From assembly GCF_042242105.1 (NCBI RefSeq), contig NC_092016.1, positions 10,740,501-10,804,500 on the forward strand: 64,000 bases of DNA, read 5' to 3'. The stretch comes from Pempheris klunzingeri. Lineage: Eukaryota; Chordata; Actinopteri; Acropomatiformes; Pempheridae. The translations under genes were made by a program, and so were the position numbers. Of this stretch, positions 26,601 to 38,855 are shown one piece after another (position 1 is the first letter of the stretch; the number at the start of each line of letters is the position of its first letter). The notes under the pieces are model-generated. The model was given only the letters and a program-made list of their open reading frames with translations. It searched no databases and had not been told where the DNA came from.

Positions 26601-28309
26601 TTTTACCTTGATAACAATATAGCATAAATCGGCCCTTAAACTGGATTCGGTCAGCTTCACATCCGTTACCGTGCTGCTCTTACAGTGAGACAAGAGTCCT
26701 TTGTGCCCTTTAAGGCAGAAGCCCGGAGATGTGATTAAATGCTGCATGTTCACTCTCAGTCAGCAGGATACTGACCAGAGGCGGACACGAAAAGCCAAAC
26801 TAATAAACACAGTGTCTCTTTGAACCCACACAGCTGACAATCAATCTGCTCCTCTGCTGTGGATCAGAGAAAGTGTGCAGATCAGAGGGGTGAAAAAACA
26901 AACACGGTTCCCCACTGAGATGCAGTTCACCACGAGGAAGATATTCCCAGGTTGTTTCCATATTTATATTAAGCGTGGCTGCAGACATGCTTCACTCTGT
27001 CACACAGGAACACATGCTGGCACACAAATTCAGAAGCCAAGCATCCATGACTTGAGGCAGTTCCTGTCCTACTTCTCCTAAGAGTGAATAAACAAAAGAT
27101 TATGTCGTTTTTATCTAGATATACATGCAGTCAACTTTGACCGACACTTGACTCCCTCAATGTATCTGAATCAGCGTGTATTAACAGCTAATACACAAGC
27201 TGGAATTCAAGGATACATCAAAAACACACAAAAGAGCAACAAAAAAAACGTCTCTCATAACACCAGCAGATATATGTAAGAATCCAATGAGCATCACAGC
27301 GGCACTCAACAGTCTTTGGCATGTGTACGAATAAAGTAACTAACTCCAAAATTAAATTTCAAGAGGACTTACATAGCCTTGGCGTACTGCATCTCCTGTG
27401 GAAGCTCTGTGACCATTCTGGCTGTGAGTGCTGCTATGCTGTGTTGTGTGTGTTGGTCTGTTTCTGTCAGCCTGTCTGTGTGTGTCAGTGCCTAGGGCCA
27501 GACCACTGGGATAGCTGTCTCCATGCTGACTTAGCTGTCATACATTAAAGAGGCCTTCTTAACGGTCGAGGGAGCATATCAGCTTGTCTGTCCCGTCACT
27601 TCAGGCATCATGTCCACCCACTCTATGTCCTTCTCACACACACACACATACATATACACACTGCCAACTGTTCCTTGCCCCCCCTCCTACTGTGTTAGCT
27701 GGGCCAAGGGTACTCTCCAGGGGTCCACACACACCCAGAAAGACACCATCGCTCAATTGTGATGCATTCATAGGGCCTGACACACAGTGGCAAAAGCAGC
27801 CTCGCAGGGCTCTGCACTGCTCTGTACCAACAAAAGCAAAAAACCAGCATGCACAAGACTGTGCAGAAATCATGCAATGCACAGGGAAGCAGCAGAAAAC
27901 TGATGCAACGATAGAACAACAACAACAACAGAATGCAAATGAGCAACACTGATAACGACCATGTTTTGCACACACTAGCCATGTGAAGCAATAAGACTTA
28001 GATTAAATGAAATATACAGTACATGTTCCTTGAGTGTGACATGAGGTGATAGCAATAAGAAGACACTATTTTCCTGCCACTATTGAGTTTTCTAGATGTG
28101 ATCAACCAGTGTCAGAGTAATCATGCAATATTTTGGAAAGCCTCAGGTCAAGATTGACAAGATTTAGTTTTTCTAATGTGGTGTGAAAACAACTTTATAA
28201 CAAAGGGGCGATTTTATCAACTCTTGGAACATTAAGTAATCCAGCAGAAATTAAAACACTAGATGTAAGGCTTTTACACAACACCAGTAATTTGTAAAGT
28301 GGCTCTCAC
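20681..28309. other. Intron of the long tjp1-like transcript; no gene seen
   Basis: Short frames here lack exon-like splice sites or protein-like content. Simple repeats include CA runs at about 21711-21727, 25496-25513, 26426-26460 and 27636-27661, and a CT run near 25520-25535. A degraded retroposon tail ('cattcatccatcattcattcagccccttatc') lies near 21785-21840. Nothing else is recognised. Confidence 0.55.
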
Positions 28310-28421
28310 CTGGAGTCAAACACAGGGTCGGTGTACATGGGAGGGGGGCACAGAGGTTGCTCTCCTGGAGTCTTTGGGGGCACCGGGGGCCCCCCTTTTC
28401 TGCCTTGTGCTGGGGCACCAT
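28310..28421 (-). CDS. tjp1: Proline-rich internal exon of the long tjp1-like isoform
   Basis: The acceptor is ttcctacag and the donor gtgagagc. The 112 bases read in phase as GAPAQGRKGGPPVPPKTPGE then QPLCPPPMYTDPVFDS. It enters at phase 1, as the CARD exon (29066) requires, and leaves at phase 2, as the exon at 12348-12489 requires. The motif GPPVPPKTP is a likely SH3-binding peptide of class PxxPxK. No other frame is open with these splice sites. The exon is well supported; assigning it to ZO-1 is inference. Confidence 0.65.
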
Positions 28422-29065
28422 CTGTAGGAACAGAATAAGATATTAGTTACTTTTTAAGTTCCTCTTAATTTACACTTCTTCCCCTCTGAGTATATAAGTA
28501 AGCAAGAGGATTCACAGGGTCTTAATTGTGGGATATTAGCCACAGATGAGGCAGACACTCACTGAGCTGTGAGCACGAGTCATTTTCTTGAGAGTACTCA
28601 GTTTTATGTAAATGTAAGTAAAACATATTGATTTGGAAAAGAGCAGCACAGACAAGGCCCTGCAGACTGCAGCCACGTTGAGGCCATATGTTGTCAGAGG
28701 CTAGTTAGGATCGCTGGCAGCTCAGTAATCCCCTCAGCCATCCAGATTTAAGAAGCTATTTTTGCTGGCTCTTAGTCTGCAGCTCTGGCTTATTGCAAAG
28801 TAGTTTTCTTCCCTTTATATTGTTTTTTGTTTTCAATTTGCCACAAAAAATTAAATGCAACACCAGATAAGTGAAAACACTGGACAAATAAATGGGAAGC
28901 AATAACAAATCAATGAGCTGTAACTGAGCTCTGTTCTTTTAAATGCACACTGAAGTGTTTTTTTGTTTTTTAAAAAGAACATTAGCACGAGGACACACTG
29001 CCCTCTATGACCTTTATTTTTTGTGTTTGTCATTTATGTAATTAGTGGCTAAGCAATGGCTGTAC
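28422..29065. other. Intron between the CARD-like exon and the proline-rich exon
   Basis: AT-rich sequence with no recognisable feature beyond the flanking splice signals. Confidence 0.6.
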
Positions 29066-29632
29066 CTTCTCCATCCAACAGAAAGCAGGTTAGCAGGTGG
29101 GGACACACTTCCTCCAAAACGGAGCAGAATGAGCAGAATGCAGCAGGCCCCTTGGAGGACAGCTGATCCAAGAATATCTCCGACCGTTTTTTGCTGGAAT
29201 CCTGTCCCAGTATTTCTTTGTACTCCCCCAGTGAGAAAACCTTATCATACACCAGGTAGGGAAGTACGGTGTTGACATCCAGCTCACTCAGGATCTTTTG
29301 TCGGTGCTGTTTGAGGATCTTGGCTGACCATCTCCTTTTCTTCCTGGTGCATGGCCTCCTGCCAGGCCTGTGCTGCTGCTTCTTCTGTTTCTTCACAAAC
29401 CACTTCTTGGTGCCGCTGCCAAACATCTTCACGTTGAGGAGAACCACCAAAACGTCTTCCACTGCTCTGTCAACACAGTTCCCAAAGGAAGGGAGGTGCA
29501 TATTTCATGCCAGTGAGGCGACCATGCCACATATTTCCTCGAGCCTCACTTTGTTGTTGTCTGAGTCGCTTATCTGGGGCAGGAAGAGACAATCTGGACA
29601 GTAGCTGATTTCTAGCTGGGTACTTACTGACA
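29066..29632 (-). CDS. CARD-containing 5' exon upstream of the tjp1-like gene
   Basis: The open frame from ATG 29499-29501 to the donor (GAAG, then gtacag) gives about 145 residues. A basic segment (FVKKQKKQQHRP, RKKRRW) is followed by about 85 residues with the pattern of a caspase recruitment domain: LKQHRQKILSELDVNTVLPY, then LVYDKVFSLGEYKEIL, KRSEIFLDQLSSKGPAAF and VLEEVCPHLLTCFL. These match CARD helices H1-H6, including the RxxxLLDxLxxKGxxAF core. The exon leaves in phase 1 and joins the 28310-28421 exon exactly. The 5' boundary is uncertain. Coding-like sequence (SDSDNNKVRLEEICGMVASL) continues upstream in the same frame to an acceptor near 29574 or 29633, but a TGA at 29505-29507 interrupts it. 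Translation may start at 29501, or at ATG 29421-29423, or the exon may begin at an internal acceptor near 29452. It could also belong to a separate CARD gene, but the phase-perfect chain argues against that. Confidence 0.6.
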
Positions 29633-32600
29633 CTAAGAAGATTACCAGACTCTTAAGTACACCAATGCAAACTGCTCACCACTGCGCAGACATCCTCAAC
29701 ATATTTTATATTATTTTGCCTGCAAAATTTGAGCTACTTAAGCTGCTATTTAATCACCTTATGTCCCCTTTAATTAAACACATGTCTACTGGTTTCTTTT
29801 TTCTGATAATTTAAAGCAACCATGTCAGAGACTGCGCTGTTATTTTGGGTAATACTGATTAGCCTAAAAGTCATCAGGAAGTTACAAAAGAAGGCTTGAG
29901 GATATCCTGGAAAATCTGTGTGATGTGAATGAAACATAGTTTCAAGCTGCCCCTGAGCAAGGCACTTCACCTCCAGCTGCTCTCCTGTCCACAGTCCACT
30001 GATCAGCTCTCCAGTAACTCACCTTCCTGGTTATTGCTCTGAATGTGACACCTGATTAAAGTAAGATTAAAACATTTTGTCATGGGCATTGACCCATGAT
30101 TACTTTGAGATGTCAGGCTCGCATTGAGGAGAAGCATTAACATATAATAGAATGGGACAAGGACATTTAAAGGGGAGCTTAATGCATCATACCGAAAATC
30201 TATTTAAAAAAAAAAAAGTAATGCAGCACAAACCAGCATGACCTTGAATCACATTTTATCCAGCTAATGGGAAAAAAGGTGGAGGAGGGCCTAATCTTTA
30301 CCAGAAGAGGGTGCCATTTGATCAGCAAGTATCACATATGCAGTAAATCATGTGGTGATAGTTTTATAAACATATTAACTGACCAGTGTATGTTTAACAA
30401 GCACTGAGAAACGACGGGGGGAAACAAATCACACAGTAGCACGATATCTGAAATCACAGAAACATCAGAGGACCATCACCAGGAAATTGAAACACAGATA
30501 CATAATCTGGCTATGTGTCCAACACATAAAACCATTGAGATCATTTTATTTAAAAAAAAAAGCTTGTCCAGGCTTTAAGTCTGACCCTCCTGAATGATGA
30601 AAGGGAAAGACATGCAGATAGCAAATAACCCGTCTACATTTTTCATGACATAATGTATAAAACAAGAAATTAGCATACAGTAAATGGAGCTTCATACCTG
30701 GCTGTATTTCTGCATCTTATTAAATGAACTGATGAAGACAAGGGCTACAAGGTTTAGAGTGATTTTCTTTAATAATCTTTTTTTTAAAAATGTGCCCTAT
30801 AGTCATATTTTAACTATACAGTCGTCAGGACTGAATAATTCACGTTCTATGCAGTATTTTTGATATGCTCCTGAACATCCTTTACTCCAGTGTACTCTCA
30901 GTGACACTGGCTGTGCATGTAAACCATATCCATTCCCTCTTTATGTTTCCACTGACAGTATTTCCTTATTGAGCTACAATGGGGAGAGTAACACAAAGAG
31001 GACATTTTGTACTAAAAATACTGTAACTCTGGGAAATACCCACTTGGTTTGAACAGCTCACACTCCTGAAGTGTTGTATTAGCGGTCAGTGCTGAATATT
31101 ACAACGGATGTTCGCATAAAATGGGAACTATATTGTAGTCGCTTAATAAAGGAATCACTTCAAGGCCATTAAGGACATTAGGAGTGATTACAGCCATCAA
31201 AGCTGTTTCTGTGGCATGTGAGTATTGTTTTGAAGCTATTATTTAACATTTTACTTCAGTCAAATTTGATTAAACAATATATATTCTTATTCTGTGTTGT
31301 TTCATACAATGAATATGAATAATCTGTGGGAGTTCACAGCATTGGTAATCCACATTGCATCATTTCTGGAGAACTGCTGAGGCACAGAGGTTAAACTTCA
31401 CGCTGCCAAAAACATTGTTCTCTCATTAGTTTGCCCTCAGTTTGCCACTATGAGGCCATATACAAATAATCAAATAAAAAAAAAAAGGTACTTCTTGTCC
31501 TTGACGTCAATTAACCAAAGCTCCTTATCTCATTGCCCAATCCTTCCCTAACATAGAAAAGAACATTATGAAAGTGTGATTGCATACCCTATATAGCTGT
31601 AGGATTACAAAACAGTTGCATGACAGAAAAGGTGAAAGATATCACGATTGTGTTTTCCTTTCTGGTTCAGTGTGTCAAATGTCACATAGATGTTGTGACA
31701 TAAACCTGAAGGCTGTAAAACAGATATGGTTTAGTTATTTGCTAAATGCTTGCTTAATTCAACTAATCACCGCTTGATTTCAATGGCAGTAATTATGCAA
31801 AACACATGCTTATTGACGCAAGACCAATGTGACATGAAACAGTACTACTACAGTACCAGTGCCGTCTACAATGTGATGAATATAATGTCACATCTACTAC
31901 AAGGTGTCTCCTCTCTCCTGTCCCTCGGCTGAGTGCACTAACTGTGTCAAGGTGACCAACGGTGTGGCTGTTGTAGAAAAGAAAACAGAGATAGATAGCT
32001 CACTGCTTGTTCACAGCATCTCCTGCTGTGATTTGTATGGGACAGATAAAAAAAAAAAAAAAGACTACTTTAGATTTTAGATTTAGATTTAAATGTATTT
32101 AATCCAAATTTTATATTTTCAAACTGGTTTATTCATTACAATCAACAAGAGATCTGACATTTTGTTAAAAGATACCAGTAGCTACTTCGGTCTACGCCAT
32201 TTGATTGTCCTAAAATATGGCACCATCATCTAATTATCATTATTATTTAAAGATTTTGTGTAAAGACAATGGTTAGTCAGCATTGAAAGGCATTTTAATT
32301 CAAATTTAATAGAAATTAAGTTTTACAGCTTATATATTTGTTGCACAGTTTGGCCTTTGAACTTTGAAGCCCCACAAATTAGTTGAGAATGATGATATGA
32401 TGTTGAAAAATGTAAAATTTAGTATATCTCGGTTAATTTTTAAATAATTTCTGCAAATATGAATTGGAATAATTCACAGCAGATACTGATACATTCTGGA
32501 AAATTTAAATATTGGCCTTTATGTCATGATGTAATCTAAAATGATGAATTATGTAAAGCCTTTGTTGTCTGTATAAAGATTTCAAGGTGAAAGTTTTAAC

Positions 32601-35412
32601 AAAACTTTTCCTTCACTGATAAAATAAACAAAAGACTTATCAATTATCAGTAATCAGAGTTCTAATATTAATGATCAAAACTGTTAAGTCAGGCTTGATA
32701 CTTATTGGGTAAATAAGGCTCTCCTATTTGCTCTCCTATTATGCAGCTGAGTCACAGCTGTGCTCTTATCAGTTTTCTCAGTGCTAGCACCTGGCGAGTA
32801 GTTTCAAATTCTTGGTTGATTCAAACAATATTGACAGCAACTTATTGACTTCACAATCCAACTTTTTTCACTTGTTTCACTTACTGTAAGCACCACACCA
32901 AATCATTTATATGGAGGCTGCGCACGTGTTGGCGAGCACAAGAGTCACAAGGGGGAAAAAAATAAGTAATGTAGGAGCCATGTCATGTAATAAATATTTA
33001 CTTTTCTAATATGTCAAAAGACTTTTTTATTTTCTTGTGTTTACAATTGTACATTCAAGAGAGAAAGACATGAATCATACTGTATGTGGGGATGGATGAG
33101 GTCCAGATTTGAACAAAGCTGCAGATACTTGGTACCTCCATGAACCAACTGAGCATGACCAACATGACCAAATTTTAACCTTGTTTACTTGCTACTGCAA
33201 CGATAATTTTCAAGAGAACAAAAAGGACTATTTGATTAGATTAGACTGGATCTAATGAGATTTTGATCACGAGTCATTGCACGAAAGAACTGCATGCAGA
33301 TAAGAACAGAAAAAGACATACTGGAAATAACATGAGAAAGAATTACCATAAATGAAATAAAGAATTTGTGGGGGTTTATGCATTCTGTACGGTAATTCAG
33401 ATTGTTTGACAGTTTCCTCGTGGCATTTATAAAAACAATTTTACAATTGTTAAATATTTGTATGCCATTTACTTTAAGTATTCAACTAGAAAAAGGAGGT
33501 AAATGTACATATCTGGCAGCACATATTACTGTATTACTGTCAAAATTCTTTCAAGAAAGATTATTATCATAACATAGTACAAACGTCTTCTAACACAGAC
33601 ACCGTCGAAGAAAAACAAAGAGGAAGATCCCTTTGGCCATTCCTCTCGATCACTGCATTCTGTGTGAGTTTTCAAAAAAAGTCAGCTTTAGACAGAAAAG
33701 AGCGACACAATTTATGTTTTATTCAAGCCACGACAACAGAGAGTTGAATCCAGTCTATTTACTTCAGATTGTGTAAGTAACCAGTGGATTCCCAGCACAT
33801 GCTAAATGGTTTCAAAGCTATGCAGATTTTTCCAGACAGACAATACTAAAGTTTCCCCAGCAATAAGGTTTATGGTCCTAGGAAACCTGCCAATTATGGA
33901 TCAACAAAGGGAAGAAACTTAAACCATTTGACTGTGGATGCACATACAAAGCGATCAGACTTGTGTGAGTAAATAGACTTTCATTTTTATTGTTTCAAAG
34001 GCAAAAGGCAAAAGAGGAACATCATTGATTTACGCATCAAAGTCTGTGTGCAAGTTAGGGGAGTGCCATGGTTTTTGTGAAACAGAAAAGTTGTATAAAG
34101 CCCTTTCAGTCTCCAAAGGAAACTGTGCGAAGTCTGATAAATTCTAACTGGCTCCAATGGAGCTGCTCAGTGGCCACCAGATCAGACTGGGGCTTAACTG
34201 GAAAGCTGCCAAGTGTGAATATGTGCAACTGTGTGAATGGAGCAGGGCGTTCCTGAAAAAGAGAGCATTGCTCCCAATGAAACTACCCTGAGTAAATAAA
34301 GGTCAAGAAAAACAGCATCGTTTACATCAGCTTTCATCCTAGCTCCAGTAACGGGAACCTGCATGAGAGTAATGGCAGTCATAGGTTGAAGTGCTGTCTC
34401 CTTCCTTGTGACACTTTAAACATATTACACAAATAGAAAAAGTACCTTGTTGCTCTTATCTTGGATCAAAGGTTTCACCAGCTTGCCGTGATATTGACTC
34501 ATTAAGTGTCTGCATACACCCTTCACACATTATCTTAAGTGTATTTGTTGAGCAAACAAGTATGTGCAGCCTATTGTTTTGGGACTGTGCAGTAGCATAG
34601 CATTAATGTAGGTAGCCCACACTGCTCAAACATCAAACACACGAAGAGCAGTTTGTAATAATAGCCAGAAATAAATAGTAATAAGTGATAAATAATAATA
34701 ATCCATAAATTCGTGTGGCACCAAATCTCCCTAAAGGAAATACACATTTTCACTTGTAATTCTTTATGTGGGTTTAGGAGCTGTCTGGCTTATCACTCAA
34801 CCAATAAATCAAATTTAGGAGTTTGGGTTAATTCAAGTGTAATTTTAGTCCAAAAGCAAGAAACACCAGAAGGAGCCAACAGCAGAATTTAGAGAACTTC
34901 CACTGCACAAAACCCCACAGGTCCTTACATAACCAACAAAGACATAATATTTTAAGTGTGGTTCCTTACAGCGTTTCTGGGTTTTAGGATGCCTCCTACT
35001 CACATGACAGTGTGACAAATCTATTGTAAAATAGATACAAAGAAACAAGAAATCTATAACATAAAATCAATCATACATATGATTAAGTCCAGTTACATCT
35101 GAGTCAAACAGCAAATACAAACTCACATGATGCTTAATGATTACAAATGATTTGACATACAATGTATAACATTCTGTATTTTTATACTATTTCTCATCAT
35201 GGACTGATTAGAATTAATCTAACAGTGATGAAAGAAGAAGACACATTTAGTCAGTAGTCAACAAGTGTCTTTCACTTCAAAACATAAATCAAAACTTAAA
35301 ATCAAAACATCCTACATTTGTCTCTGTGATTGTGTGTGAAAAAGTATTTCTAATTAACTGCTGCAGTAACTTGTAATCTCCAGCATGAAGTGGCTCGTCG
35401 CTCCTTCAACAG
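29633..35412. other. AT-rich stretch between the tjp1-like 5' end and duox; no gene seen
   Basis: No frame with convincing splice sites or protein similarity was found. The part next to 35412 must include the duox 3' UTR. Poly-A and poly-T tracts occur at about 30205, 30550, 31478 and 32047. The rest is unremarkable. Confidence 0.55.
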
Positions 35413-38400
35413 TTAGAAGTTCTCATAGTGATGCATAAAATGGGCCTGATCCCTCTTGTTCATCTGCTGACAAGCTTTCTCCACATTCTTGGTCAGTCCA
35501 GGTGGTCCACAGCTGAATACGCCGATTTTACCCACCTACAGACAAGAATACAAATGTAGAAGTTAGCATAATTGGCTCATTGTGTCCAGGCTGGTGTTCT
35601 GTGTTAAGTTTCAGACGTGACTGACCTCGGGGTGAACTTCCTGCAGTGAGCTGAAAAAGGAAACGAAGGGTGGACGGCCGAAGTGGGTGATAGACCGCAA
35701 GCCAGTGAAGAGACTGCGGTTCCACACCTTCTGAAAGTGGCGCTCACACACATACTGTCCGCACATTACATAGACAATGGCGAGAACTTGTTAGTGGTTT
35801 TCATTGTAATCTAGTATTTAAAAGGAACAGTTTAATGAGAAGATCAATAACATTCAGATCTGCATGCTAAATATGAATCTAAAGCTAGCAGCTGGTTAGC
35901 TTAGCTTGGCCTGAAGATGAAAGTGGACATTTAAGACTACAGGTCTCACCAGCATGGTGGTGCGGAGGTCGAACTTCTCGGCCACCTGAGTGATATAAGT
36001 GTGGACGCAGAGCAGCTCCTGGGTGTCCATCTCCTCCACCTCCCTGATGATGTCTGACACCCACTCAAACTGACGCTGTGTTCGTGTCACCCAGATGAAG
36101 TACACCTTTGAATAAGCAGTGACTGTTAGCAAGGGATGTTTGTCTTTATTGGATAGTGACAGTGGAGAGGGGAATAACGTGCAACTGCTGGAACCTGTAA
36201 CCACTGAGCTACCAAGGAGCTCTAAGAGATGTAATTGACTGTATTGCACAAATATGCACTGGTTGTTAGATTGTAAACAGCACCTTTTTACACTGAATCT
36301 TGGACCTGATGGAGGACTTGAACACCAGGTCTTTTAGGATGGAGGCGAATGGGGTGACTCCGATTCCTCCTCCCACCAGAACAGACACGTCAAAGTCAAT
36401 CCACTCCTGATGTCCCTCACCAAACGGGCCATCCAAGTACAGCTTAGGATGAAATGAAGTATTAATATAAGTGTTATGAACAAGACAAAGAGTGGAGATG
36501 CAGATGAAACACACACAACTGTGCTTTAACCTGCCTTTGGATAGGCTCCAAGCTGCAGCAGGCTTTCTTCTGTGTACAGCTCTCGGAGCTGGCTGGTCCA
36601 GGGCCCCACAGCTCGGATGTGCAGGCTTAAGGTCTCTTCGTGCGGGGCTGATGTCAGTGTGAATGGGTGGTACTCATCTGTGCCCAACATCAGGCATGCA
36701 ATGCGAACCCACTGGCCTGAACGGTACACAAAGCCCTGTGGTCGCTTGAACTCCAGATGCGTCACACCTACAGGTAGGACAGCCAGGGGAGGTGTGAACT
36801 CGAATGCACAGTGCGCACAAACATTGCAGGATTTCAGTGAAGATGATGGAAAAGTGCAACACAATTAGCAAAGACTGAAGTCAAGGAGACACAGAGACAC
36901 ATTTTCAAGACTCCATCCACTGTGAATGATTTTCCAGGATATGCAAAGTGTCACCTGAAGGCAGCAGCTCAGCTCTGAGCACAGGGATCTCCAACTTCTT
37001 CCTGCTCAAGCTAATTAGTTTGTCCAGCAGGAAAATCAGGGTGGGTGGGATTAAGTAAATGTAGAAACGGGGCTGTTGAAGCAGGGCAAAACTGCCATGA
37101 ATAACCGTCTGTTGGATGAAAACAAAACCAGCATTATATGTTTGTAAAACTGCTTCCCATCATGAAAGCCACTTAACTGCAGGGGGAATTTGGCATATTT
37201 TAAAGTCAGAAAAGTACTTACTAGAGTGTAGACAATAACGTAGAGGTAATGTGTGATCCAAAATGCACGAAAACTGATGCGGCGGAAATAGTGTGAGGCA
37301 AAAACATACATGAATGAAAAGGTAAAAAGAAGCAAGACACCAGTCATTCCTGGGAAAAGGAGACAAAGCAGAGAAAAAAACAGAGTTAAGCATAATAGGA
37401 CATGCAGCCCATGTACCACTGAAGGTCTGAAGTCAGTTTCCTGTGATACCTGGAACAGTTTGAAAGAACCACCACGACCACTTCAGAGGAAGTTCAGACC
37501 TAAAACGAAAACACACTGTAAATCAGTGACGATAACTCCCTACAAAGTATACAGTTATCTGCTAAAAATCTGTCAGATGTTTCAAACATTACCCATTGTT
37601 GGAAAAGACTTTGGGGAACAGACAAGACAGGATGCTGAGGTCGCTGATGGAGAAGATGTAGATGTTGACCACGTGCCCCAAACTATGAACAACTACAGTC
37701 AGAACAGAACTAGTTAGAGTGAGATCACAGAAATAAAATGTAAACAGCTGAAGACATCAGAACTTTCCACCCCATCATTACTCTCTCCTCTGTTTTGCCA
37801 ACCTGCCAGGATAATGGCCGTCATGGCCATGAAGCGATGGAAATCGATGGCAGCGTCAAAGGGGATGTATCGGTTGAGGAAGGTTTCTCGTAACACTGTG
37901 ATGATGTTGCGACTCACGGTGAGGAGCATGTATGGGAAGAGGAAAGAGACGGCGGCTGCTGAGCCACGGGAGACAACGATGCCCACCACTGAAGTCTCGG
38001 GGACACCCGTAGATTCGGCCTGCACAGCGTAGTCTGAAAACAAGGTTTTTAATCTGTGCCAAAGTGTCACATCAGAGTGAAAGAAAAGTACCATGCAGCA
38101 GGTAAAGAGGGACTATAGCACATTAACATGACGTAGTGAGGAAGCAGAACATGGGGAAGAGTGATTTCTACTCACAGTAACATCTTTCAAGTGCCACGCC
38201 TGCCGCAATGCCGTACACGATGATGAAGCAGACGATATGGCGCCGATAATTCTCAATGAAACGTTTGAAGTGCTGGATCTTCTGCTTTACTGGGTTCCTT
38301 ATGTACTGCTCACGCTTAGGCTTCACATAGACATTAGGAGTGTTGACACCAAACCTGAAAACATTCAAATCCATTAGACTTCAGTGTCAGAGTCGGTGAT

Positions 38401-38805
38401 ATTGTTTGTTCTCTCTATCATTTAGCCGTTGAATTTTTGTTCACACTCAAGTCACCCAAACTACAGGAAATAGGGTGTGATACTTTTGTTGTCAAACATC
38501 TTATCTCGGTATTCCTTATCCTTCTTCCAGTAAGTATTTTCCAGGAAGAGAAAAAAACAAAAACAAGGACCAAACTTTTTCCTCCTGCGTATCTCTTGTC
38601 CATCTGTCTTGGCGCTGCTGCAAACAAAAAATGAAGAAAAGATTGTAAGCTGGGAAACAAAGGGATCAAGCAACAGGCGTTACATTTGTGATTTGGATGA
38701 GTGATTACAGCCGGTGTGTCCTGTTCTCTCACCTGTTTGCTGGACAAATGAAGGACACTCTCTGGTCTCGACGCAACCGCTTCTTACCCTGGTTCTCCAT
38801 CCCTG

Positions 38806-38855
<50 letters not shown>

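Noticed and set aside
27584-27952. 122-codon plus-strand frame with Gln and His-Thr runs
   Set aside because: Built on CA and CAA simple repeats with no splice context or known domain.
29505-29507. Reading the TGA upstream of the CARD as selenocysteine
   Set aside because: No SECIS-like element or selenoprotein context was seen; a nonsense change or intron is simpler.
38426-38575. Extension of the 42-base duox exon through FGPCFCFF
   Set aside because: It lacks a good donor and family similarity; ending at AAAAA gives the conserved-looking RRRKK-FGVNTP junction.
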